From: Deinococcus koreensis
Lineage (GTDB): Bacteria; Deinococcota; Deinococci; Deinococcales; Deinococcaceae
Direction: 5' to 3'
DNA length: 64,000 nt
Assembly (NCBI RefSeq): GCF_002901445.1
Contig: NZ_PPPD01000002.1
Span: 62,001-126,000 of the forward strand
The position numbers and the translations under genes were made by a program. Under the pieces are notes generated by a model. It ran no database searches. It was not told where the DNA came from and saw only the letters and a program-made list of their open reading frames with translations. Positions 8,720 through 15,717 of the stretch are shown one piece after another (position 1 is the first letter of the stretch; each line of letters begins with the position of its first letter).

Positions 8720-9979
8720 TCACTTCAGCGCCGCGACCTGGCGGGCCGCGTCGTCCAGCGCGGCTTCCGGGCTGACCTGACCCAGCAGCGCCCGCTGCAG
8801 CGCCTTTTGCAGGATGGTGCTGACCTCCTGGTACTGGGGCACGACCGGGCGGGGGTACATCGCCCCGATGGACGCGCCCGCCGCCTTCACGACCGCCTCC
8901 TGACCGCGCGTGACGGCCGGGCTGCTGTACGACGCCTTCCAGATCGGCAGCGACAGCTTGGCGTACTGCTCCTGAACGGGCCGCGAGGTCAGGTAGCTGA
9001 TGTACTTCCAGGCCGCGTCCGGGTTCTTGCTGCCCGCCGTGATGCCCAGGCCCATCGAGCCGTTCACGGCGCTCACCTTCGCCCCGCCCCGCGCGCCGGG
9101 CGCCGGTACGATGCCGACCTGCCCGACCACCTTCGACTCCTTCTTGTCCTGGGTCAGCGCGTACATGTACGTCCAGTTCAGCGCAAAGGCCGCCTGACCG
9201 CCCGAGAAGACCCGCCGCACGTCCTCTTCCAGATACTCGCGGGAGTTGGGGTTGGTCAGCCCCTCCTTGACGGTCTGCACCATGAATTCCAGGGCCCTGA
9301 GGCCGCCCCCCGTGTTGAAGGCGGGCTGGCCGGCCGCGTCCAGGAACTGGCCCCCGAAGGCGCTGACATACATGGTGTAGTCCGCGACCAGCGCCTCGGC
9401 CTGCGACCAGCTCGACACGATGGGGTACCGGGCCAGCCCCTTTTGCTTGATGATCCGGGCCTGGGCCAGCAGCTCCTCCATGGTGCGGGGCGGCGCGCCG
9501 ATGCCGGCCTTCTTCAGCATGGCGGTGTTGTAGAAGAGGTACTTGGTGTCGAGGATCCAGGGCAGGCCGTAATACCTGTTCCCCAGCTGCACGGTCGTCC
9601 AGGCGCCGGGAAAGATTTTGGGCACGTCGGCCTTGTTCACCCGGCCCGTCACGTCCTGCAGGAAGCCGTTTTTCGCGTACTCGGCCGGCCAGATCACGTC
9701 GAAGAGCACCACGTCGTAGCCGCCCGAGGCCTGCGCGGCGACCGTCTTCTCGCGCAGGCCCTCGTAGGGCACGAATTCCAGGTTGACCACGATGCCGGGA
9801 TTCGCCTTCTGGAAGGCGGCCGTCATGGCGCGCACGTCGGCCTCGGAATAGGCGGCCTGCTTCATGAACAGGGCGCTCAGGGTGGTCTGGGCGGCGGCCG
9901 TCTGGACGCCGGACAGCGCGAGCGCCAGGGCGGCACTCAGGGGCAGGAACCGGCGGGCGGCGGGGCGGGGGTGCGACAT
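8720..9979 (-). CDS. Sugar ABC transporter substrate-binding protein
   Basis: 419 residues with a signal peptide (about 1-30, ending AAAQ) and a family 1 solute-binding fold: TLSALFMKQAAYSEADVRAM at the mature N-terminus, ASGGYDVVLFDVIWPAEY, and ALNWTYMYAL near the hinge. GGAGG stands at the right distance before the ATG at 9979. This is the extracytoplasmic receptor of the CUT1 transporter encoded directly downstream. It is not a close copy of the MalE-like protein at 2537-3730, so the two probably bind different sugars. Confidence 0.88.
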   Translation of the reverse strand: MSHPRPAARRFLPLSAALALALSGVQTAAAQTTLSALFMKQAAYSEADVRAMTAAFQKANPGIVVNLEFVPYEGLREKTVAAQASGGYDVVLFDVIWPAEYAKNGFLQDVTGRVNKADVPKIFPGAWTTVQLGNRYYGLPWILDTKYLFYNTAMLKKAGIGAPPRTMEELLAQARIIKQKGLARYPIVSSWSQAEALVADYTMYVSAFGGQFLDAAGQPAFNTGGGLRALEFMVQTVKEGLTNPNSREYLEEDVRRVFSGGQAAFALNWTYMYALTQDKKESKVVGQVGIVPAPGARGGAKVSAVNGSMGLGITAGSKNPDAAWKYISYLTSRPVQEQYAKLSLPIWKASYSSPAVTRGQEAVVKAAGASIGAMYPRPVVPQYQEVSTILQKALQRALLGQVSPEAALDDAARQVAALK

Positions 9980-10035
9980 ACGTCCTCCTTATGAACTCCC
10001 TGGGGAGCGTGGGGTGGCTGGCAGGTGGGGGAAGG

Positions 10036-11073
10036 TCAGCCGGACGGGTTGAGCCGGGCTTCTCGGGGCGTGGCCGCCGGAAGCCCGGCCCGCAGCACCC
10101 CGTCCTGCGCCAGACGGGCCGCCAGGACAAGGGCGCCCCGGAGTGGGCCCGCGTCGCCGTGGGCGCTGTGGGCGATGCTCACGGAGCCGGACACCAGCGC
10201 CCGGATCTGCCCGATCAGCTCCTCGGCCGTGTCCGGGCCACCCTGCACGACGAGCAGCCGCAGGTCGAGGGCCGCGGCCAGACCCCCGACGATCATCGCC
10301 AGGGCCGCCTGGCGGGTCTGCGGGTCGAGCGACTCCAGCGGGGTGAGCCTCCCGGCGTCGGGCCAGCGCAGCAGGGAGAGTTCGCCGGCGCGGCCGCGGT
10401 CGCCGCGGTACAGGCGGCCTCCCAGGAACAGGCCCAGCGCCACCCCGGTCTCGCGCAGGGCCAGCAGGGCGAAGTCGTCGCGGCCCAGGGCGGCTCCAGC
10501 GTGGTGCTCGGCCACCGCCGCCAGCTTCACGTCGTTCTCGAAGGCCAGCGGCACCTCATGGGCGCTGGCCCAGTCCTGCGCCGCCGCGGCCCCGAACTCC
10601 GGCAGGCCCGACGGGGCTTCAGGCTCGCCCTGCGGGCCCACCGGGGCCGGCACGGAGATCACGACCTGTCGCAGCGGGCCGTGGGGGGGCCGGGCGTGGG
10701 CAGCCCGCAGCAGCTCCAGCACCGTGCCCGTGACCTCGTCGGGCACCGGGAGGGGCAGGGCCTGGACGGCGCCGGGATCTCCCCGCAGGTCGCCGAGGGT
10801 CGCCGTGACCACCCGGCGCTGCACATCGACGCCCAGTACCGTCCCCGCCTGGGGATGCAGATCCAGCAGGCCAGCCGGCCGACCGGCGTAGCCCCCTGCC
10901 AGCCCGGCTTCGGTCAGCCAGCCAGCTTCGATCAGCTCGGCGGCGATGTTCGTGACCGCGACCTTGGACAGGCGCAGGCCCTCGGCGACGTCGGCGCGCG
11001 AGCTCAGGCCGTGGCTGAGCACCTGGCGCCAGACCCGCTCGCGGTTGCCTGCCCTGCCCTGTGCCTCCGTCAC
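10036..11073 (-). CDS. ROK-family transcriptional regulator
   Basis: 345 residues. Residues about 10-60 form a winged helix (SSRADVAEGLRLSKVAVTNIAAELIEAGW). A ROK sugar-kinase-like fold follows, with VLGVDVQRRVVTATLGD as the first phosphate-binding strand region and LAFENDVKLAAVAEH as the sugar-site region. The CxCGxxGC zinc motif of typical ROK proteins is missing: after GRAGELSLLRW the cysteines are absent. The start is GTG at 11073. Its stop lies 56 bases before the binding-protein start, so it probably heads the operon and regulates it, and itself, through the operator at 11110-11142. Confidence 0.85.
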   Translation of the reverse strand: MTEAQGRAGNRERVWRQVLSHGLSSRADVAEGLRLSKVAVTNIAAELIEAGWLTEAGLAGGYAGRPAGLLDLHPQAGTVLGVDVQRRVVTATLGDLRGDPGAVQALPLPVPDEVTGTVLELLRAAHARPPHGPLRQVVISVPAPVGPQGEPEAPSGLPEFGAAAAQDWASAHEVPLAFENDVKLAAVAEHHAGAALGRDDFALLALRETGVALGLFLGGRLYRGDRGRAGELSLLRWPDAGRLTPLESLDPQTRQAALAMIVGGLAAALDLRLLVVQGGPDTAEELIGQIRALVSGSVSIAHSAHGDAGPLRGALVLAARLAQDGVLRAGLPAATPREARLNPSG

Positions 11074-11109
11074 CTCACGATCCCCCTGTGGCCGTTCTCC
11101 GGCTCCGAT

Positions 11110-11142
11110 CCAGTTATTAAACCAAGTTGGTTAATTAACTGG
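11110..11142 (-). promoter_or_regulatory. Near-palindromic operator upstream of the ROK operon
   Basis: A 33-base A/T-rich island in GC-rich DNA: CCAGTTATTAAACCAA, a central base, then TTGGTTAATTAACTGG. Fourteen of the sixteen half-site pairs match. It lies 37-69 bases before the ROK start codon and overlaps the expected promoter. It resembles the TTAA-rich operators of ROK repressors, so autorepression of the whole operon, relieved by the sugar or its phosphate, is the likely use. Confidence 0.65.
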
Positions 11143-11292
11143 AGTGTGGGGCATCGCTGGTCTGTTGTCAAGCTGTGCCGCAGAAAGCGGGGTCAGGGCC
11201 GTTCTCCGCTCCAGCGTTCGTGGCCCGCCAGACGGAACCTGACCCGTAGAGGCCCCCTCCCTCGTGACGGCCTGTGGGGCCTCTGGACGAGG

Positions 11293-12459
11293 TCAGTCGT
11301 CCTCAAGGGGGGTGGGGGCAGGGTCGGCGACACCTTGAAGAGGAATGCCCACCGGGCCCTGCCGGTTCGCGCCGATCCGGCACGCGACCGTCAGGCCGGC
11401 CCGCCAGCCCGGGTTCAGCGCGTTCTGAACGAACAGCCGATGTTCCAGGCCATTCAGACAGTCCAGCTTGACCAGTCCCCATCCCTTGGGACTGGTTCGC
11501 TCCAGCACCCCGCGCACCACCGCGTCGATCACGAACACGTCCTCTGCCCGCAGTTCTGCGGCGCCGCGCAGGGCGGGCAGAATCCGGAACACGACGCGGG
11601 CGCCGCGCCGCAGCGGGGCATCGACCGCCATGTTGCGGGGCTGGAAGTAGTAGATCTGCCCGGACGTGTCCTCGATGAACCCGAAGTTGCGGCCGGTGCG
11701 CAGGATCGTGCCGCGCACCCAGCGGCTCAGCGGTGTGTCTTCGCGCCCGGCCGGGCCTGGGGGAACCGTCTCTCCAGTCTCACGACGCTGCCGGGCGCGG
11801 GGCGGCGCCGGAGAGGCCGCGGTGGTGGGACGCGCGGGGGCCTGGGCTATGGGGGCTGGCGCCTGCAGATCACCGGGACGCAGGCGATCCCAGAGCACGT
11901 CGTACCAGATCAGCTCCGCGTCGCCCGCGGCCACGAGCGACTGCTGGGCGCCCAGCAAGGGGGCGCTGGTGTCCAGTAGCCCGCTGAGCCGGGCCGAGTC
12001 GGCGTCGCACAGCAGCGTACCGGGGCGGCCGGCCCCGCCCAGCAGCCGGGCGGCCCGGTCGAGCGCCGCCCCGACGAACCGGGGGGGCTGCCCCTCGGAC
12101 AGCAGACAGCCCAGGCGGCCGGCCGCCAGCACCGCCCCGCACGACCAGCCGTCCTGGGCACTGGCCCGCAGCGTGGCGACGATGCCCTCGACGGCGGCCG
12201 TCGCCTGATTCTCGTCAAAGACCAGCGTGAGTCCGTCCGGCGAGGGCACTTCGCCGAGAGTCAGCGTACTCAGGGCACTGCCCTGTGCCTGAAGGTACTG
12301 GGGAGGTGCGCTGCTGGTCAGCATCAGTACCAGGGCGGGCTGCACGACGGCCCGGCCCGTACCGGTGTTCTGGGCCGGAGACGGAGTGTGGCCCGTTCCC
12401 GAGGGGGCATCAGTCAGGGTGCTGGAACCCGTAGGGGCAGTGGAATTGATTGCCATCAT
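11293..12459 (-). CDS. Degenerate nucleotidyl-cyclase-like domain fused to two cold-shock-like domains
   Basis: 388 residues from an ATG well placed after AAGGAGG. Residues about 75-190 resemble the second half of a class III adenylate/guanylate cyclase (GAVLAAGRLGCLLSEG, then RFVGAALDRAARLLG and GRPGTLLCD), but the metal-binding aspartates are not evident. A Pro/Ala/Arg linker (about 198-245) leads to a cold-shock domain (about 246-311: WVRGTILRTGRNFGFIED, IYYFQPRN, RRGARVVFRI) and a second, weaker one (about 313-377: VRGVLERTSPKGWGLVKLD, LFVQNAL). The product should bind RNA or single-stranded DNA. Ligand binding by the first part is only a guess. It is divergent from the Crp-type fusion gene across a 263-base spacer. 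Confidence 0.75.
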   Translation of the reverse strand: MMAINSTAPTGSSTLTDAPSGTGHTPSPAQNTGTGRAVVQPALVLMLTSSAPPQYLQAQGSALSTLTLGEVPSPDGLTLVFDENQATAAVEGIVATLRASAQDGWSCGAVLAAGRLGCLLSEGQPPRFVGAALDRAARLLGGAGRPGTLLCDADSARLSGLLDTSAPLLGAQQSLVAAGDAELIWYDVLWDRLRPGDLQAPAPIAQAPARPTTAASPAPPRARQRRETGETVPPGPAGREDTPLSRWVRGTILRTGRNFGFIEDTSGQIYYFQPRNMAVDAPLRRGARVVFRILPALRGAAELRAEDVFVIDAVVRGVLERTSPKGWGLVKLDCLNGLEHRLFVQNALNPGWRAGLTVACRIGANRQGPVGIPLQGVADPAPTPLEDD

Positions 12460-12567
12460 CACGTCCTCCTTGGAACCGTGGCCCCTGCACCGCATGGAGA
12501 ACCGGGCCGGGGGCTGTGGCCATTGTCTGGGGCAGTGAATCCGGGGGAGCTGAAAACCGCACATCGG

Positions 12568-12610
12568 CCCGCTGGCCCAGATGGACTAGCCGCCCCGCTG
12601 GCCCATTTGG
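12568..12610. promoter_or_regulatory. Direct repeat in the divergent spacer, possible operator
   Basis: CCCGCTGGCCCAGATGG (12568-12584) is repeated as CCCGCTGGCCCATTTGG (12594-12610), 15 of 17 bases identical and 26 bases apart, about two and a half helical turns. It lies between two divergent genes, one of which has a DNA-binding domain, so it may be that regulator's site. Confidence 0.35.
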
Positions 12611-12722
12611 GTCTGTGGGGTTTCGCCGTGCCCGAGCACCATGAACCCACGCAAAGTCAGCCGACTTGCCCACATCTGGTGGCGCGACCTGTGCCGTTTT
12701 TCTTATTGGAGGTGTTGTTGTG

Positions 12723-13667
12723 ATGCAGCGTACCGATTGGTCTGGACCGAAGCTGGATCTCCCCGGCTCACGTATCGTCTGTCTGTGCGGCGCCGAGCGC
12801 TTCCGGCCGGCGTTCACCGCCCTGGACGAACGCCTGACCCACTCCGGCTGCGTGGTGGTGACCATCGCCAACCCCACGGGCACGCCTGCCGGTTCAGGTG
12901 CCCCGGAGCATCCGCAGGCCCAGGCCGACCTGCACAAGATCGAATGGTGTGACGAGTTCGTGGTGCTGAACGCCCACGGGTACATCGACGAGCTCACCCG
13001 CCAGCATATCCGCCATGCCCAGAAGCTGGGCAAACCCATCCGCTTCGTCGATCCCATGGGCGGCCAGATCCGGCCCAGCCACACCGAGGCGCTGGCGCGC
13101 TGCGGCGCGCGGGCGTTCCGGCCGGCCGAGGTCGTGACCGTGGTCGGTGAGGGCACGGTCATGGATCTCACCGCTCCCTTCAAGGTGAAGGCCGGCGCCG
13201 TGCTGCTGTATGGCCCGGATGAAACGCGTCCCGCCTGTACGCTGGTCAGTGAGCACGTCTGGCCCGGTGTGAAGTGGGTGCCCGAGGTCTGGTACGCCGA
13301 GGCGGCCAGCAACACCCGGGTCGTGCAGTATCAGGCCGATCCGGCCGCCCTGCAGCCCATCGGCGAACTGATCCGCTGGTCGATCGCCACCAGCGGCCAG
13401 ATCTGGGAGCGGATGCTGTGGGGCCTGCTGCTGGTCGATTCGGTGGCGACCCAGGAAGAACTGAGCGCCATCATCGGCTGCCGGCGCGAATCGGTGACCA
13501 CCGCCATGCGTGATTTCCGTGCCCAGGAGCTGATCGAGAAGGTGGATGGCCGGATCCGTCTGACGGCCAAGGGGCTGGTCTACGCCGCCCAGCTCGGCGC
13601 CCTGGACGACGGCGACACGACCAGTGGGCTGGGCGATCTGCCGGAGCCCGACCTGAACGTCAACTGA
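12723..13667 (+). CDS. Nucleoside 2-deoxyribosyltransferase-like domain fused to a Crp-type winged helix
   Basis: 314 residues. Residues about 10-110 match the small deoxyribosyltransferase-like family common in phages (IVCLCGAERFRPAF, HKIEWCDEFVVLNAHGYIDE, AQKLGKPIRFVDP). Residues about 130-215 form a beta-rich stretch that could be a reduced cNMP-type roll. Residues about 230-300 form a Crp/Fnr winged helix (TQEELSAIIGCRRESVTTAMRDF, then IRLTAKGL). GGAGGT precedes the ATG; a GTG one codon earlier is possible. I infer a transcription factor whose sensor may read a nucleoside or nucleotide. It precedes the ParB-like gene by 128 bases. Confidence 0.72.
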   Translation: MQRTDWSGPKLDLPGSRIVCLCGAERFRPAFTALDERLTHSGCVVVTIANPTGTPAGSGAPEHPQAQADLHKIEWCDEFVVLNAHGYIDELTRQHIRHAQKLGKPIRFVDPMGGQIRPSHTEALARCGARAFRPAEVVTVVGEGTVMDLTAPFKVKAGAVLLYGPDETRPACTLVSEHVWPGVKWVPEVWYAEAASNTRVVQYQADPAALQPIGELIRWSIATSGQIWERMLWGLLLVDSVATQEELSAIIGCRRESVTTAMRDFRAQELIEKVDGRIRLTAKGLVYAAQLGALDDGDTTSGLGDLPEPDLNVN

Positions 13668-13795
13668 CGGGCCGCCCACCGGGGCCAGGCTCCCCACCGC
13701 ACAGTGCCGGCACGGTGCCGCGAAATTTTTCCCCGAACCGGCGCTGTCCGGGAGTGCAATACGACTGTTCCGTACAGAGACCCAGGAGGGAACGC

Positions 13796-14725
13796 ATGAC
13801 CCTGACCACCGTACCAACCATCCGCTCCGCCCACATCCGTCCGACCGGCGTCGGCCCGGATGTCCGCGAGGTGCCGGTCGCGCAGCTGGTGCTGGCAGAC
13901 TACCGTCCACGGCAACGCTTCCTGGCGGCGGCCCTGGAGTCACTCGCCCAGTCCATCGCGGTTCACGGCGTCACGCAGCCCCTCACCGTCCGTCCGCTGG
14001 ACACCGACCTGTACGAAATCGTGGCCGGAGAGCGCCGCTATCTGGCGGCCCAGCAGCTCGGACTGAGCCACCTGCCCGTGCTCGTGCGCCCCCTGGGGGA
14101 CGACACCGCCCTCGAGGTGTCGCTGATGGAGAACCTGCAGCGCGAGGATCTGAACGAGCTGGAGGAAGCCGAGGGGATCCTGAGGCTGCTGTCCCTGCGG
14201 CTGGGCCGTGAGGTGGGCGCGGTGAAGTCGATGCTCTACCGGATGGACAACGAGGCCAAACACAAGGTTACCCAGCAGGTGTTGGGTACGGCGGAGGCCC
14301 GGACGGTCGAAACGGTCTTTGCGGTGGTGGGCCGCCTGGCCTGGCCCAGTTTCGTCTCGACCCGGCTGCCCCTGTTCTCACTGCCCCCCGAGGTCATGGA
14401 AGCGCTGCGCGCCGGCGTGCTGAGCGCGGCGGGAGCCCGGCTGCTGGGCCGCGTCCGTGACGAAGGGGATCGCAGGGCGCTGCTCGCCGACCTGTGGGTT
14501 CGTCCGGTCACGGACGCCGAACTCCGCCGACAGGTGCTGTCCACCCTGAGTTCGCCCCAACCGGCTGCCCCCCTGGCCGCCCGCCTGAATGCCTGGAGCA
14601 GCGCCCTGATCGCCCAGCACCGCTGGCACAGCCCGGCGAGGCAGGCGCGGGCCCAGGCCCTGCTCGATGAGCTGGCCGCGCTGCTGTGCGCCGAGGAGGA
14701 CGACCATGACGAAGCGACCCTCTGA
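13796..14725 (+). CDS. ParB-like partition protein
   Basis: 309 residues, preceded by AGGAGG. The ParB N-terminal domain is clear: VPVAQLVLADYRPRQRF, then SIAVHGVTQPLTVRP, the nucleotide-binding AGERRYLAAQQL motif (about residues 78-89) and LMENLQREDLNELEEAEGI. A helical DNA-binding middle follows (about 120-230), and a helical C-terminus. In the family it binds centromere-like sites and CTP and works with ParA in segregation. No parA gene or parS-like site cluster is seen in the window. Its stop overlaps the VirB9-like gene by 20 bases, which ties it to the T4SS operon. It may serve the element's transfer or segregation. Confidence 0.86.
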   Translation: MTLTTVPTIRSAHIRPTGVGPDVREVPVAQLVLADYRPRQRFLAAALESLAQSIAVHGVTQPLTVRPLDTDLYEIVAGERRYLAAQQLGLSHLPVLVRPLGDDTALEVSLMENLQREDLNELEEAEGILRLLSLRLGREVGAVKSMLYRMDNEAKHKVTQQVLGTAEARTVETVFAVVGRLAWPSFVSTRLPLFSLPPEVMEALRAGVLSAAGARLLGRVRDEGDRRALLADLWVRPVTDAELRRQVLSTLSSPQPAAPLAARLNAWSSALIAQHRWHSPARQARAQALLDELAALLCAEEDDHDEATL

Positions 14726-15650
14726 GCCCCGGGTGCGGGTGATCGCCCGGCCCCCCCCGGAGCCGCTGCCGCGCCGACTCCTGCCGCTGCTGTTCGCTCT
14801 GGCCGCGCTGACCTGGCTGGCCGGGGCCCGCGCGCAGAACGCGGTGTATTACGCCAATGACCTGCAGGCTGCCCCCGCCGCTGCTCTGGTGTCGCCCGGC
14901 TTCCTGACGGTCATCGAGTTCTACCAGGAGATCGACCAGATTTCGTCCGGGCGGCCGGATCTGCTTCATGTGGAGGCGGCGGGGGCGAAGATCTACGTTT
15001 CGGCCCTGGGCCGCACGGGTTCCACGGATCTGGTCATCGAGGTCGGCGCCCGCACCCAGCTGCTGCATGTGGAGATCTCGCCGGGCAACGCGACCCGGCG
15101 CTACGTCGTGAGGCTGAACAAGCCGGCGCCCCGCCCCCCCGCCGCGCCACGGGCCCAGGCCCTCCCGGTCAGGCCCCCCGCTTCCGCCCCCGCCGCCCGC
15201 CCGCCCGCGCCCCGCCCGCCTGCGGTGACCCTGAGTGCGCCGGTGGCCCGGCCAGCCGCCTCACCGGTGGCCACCCGGCAGACCTGGTCGACGGCCGCCC
15301 AGCCCTCCTGGCTGTCGCTGCGGGTCATCGAGCAGGATCTGGACGCCCGGCCAGACGAGGTCACGCTCTTCTTCGCGGTGGAGCACAGCGGCACCGTGCC
15401 GCTGCTGGTGCTCAGCGAGGCCGACGTGAAGGTGAGTCAGAACGGAGCGACCCTTCCTGTGCGGGTCAAGCAGGGCGCCAATCCGGCCACCCTGCGCGCC
15501 GGCCGCACCCATCAGGGCACGCTGATCCTGCAGCTGGCCCCCGGTCTGCGCCGCGACCAGCCGGTCACGCTGAGCTGGACGCTGCGCGACCCCAGCGGAC
15601 AGGTGAGTTACCTGGTGCAGCGGCGCCTGGAGCGCCTCCCTGTCCGTTGA
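14706..15650 (+). CDS. VirB9/TrbG-like T4SS component
   Basis: 314 residues. An N-terminal hydrophobic segment (about 23-43, ending ARAQ) exports it. Residues about 58-138 match the VirB9/TrbG N-terminal beta domain in layout: LVSPGFLTVIEFYQEID, KIYVSALGRTGSTDLVIEV and a strand LLHVEISPG. A Pro/Ala-rich linker (about 139-198) leads to a C-terminal beta sandwich (about 205-312). The N-terminal domain is closely mirrored in the 57209-58654 product, which shows the two are paralogues. The start overlaps the ParB stop. In other T4SS VirB9 joins VirB7 and VirB10 in the outer part of the channel; assignment here rests on domain pattern and neighbours. Confidence 0.62.
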   Translation: MTKRPSEPRVRVIARPPPEPLPRRLLPLLFALAALTWLAGARAQNAVYYANDLQAAPAAALVSPGFLTVIEFYQEIDQISSGRPDLLHVEAAGAKIYVSALGRTGSTDLVIEVGARTQLLHVEISPGNATRRYVVRLNKPAPRPPAAPRAQALPVRPPASAPAARPPAPRPPAVTLSAPVARPAASPVATRQTWSTAAQPSWLSLRVIEQDLDARPDEVTLFFAVEHSGTVPLLVLSEADVKVSQNGATLPVRVKQGANPATLRAGRTHQGTLILQLAPGLRRDQPVTLSWTLRDPSGQVSYLVQRRLERLPVR

Positions 15651-15717
15651 ACATGCGGCCCGACCTGACGCGCCAACCACCCAGGGAAACCCTCAGACCT
15701 CAGGAGCGAGGTGTCCT

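Noticed and set aside
13668..13795. Possible parS or radiation-response (RDRM-like) site before the ParB-like gene
   Set aside because: Only short inverted repeats such as CTGT/ACAG around TCCGT are present; they do not match a parS or RDRM consensus.
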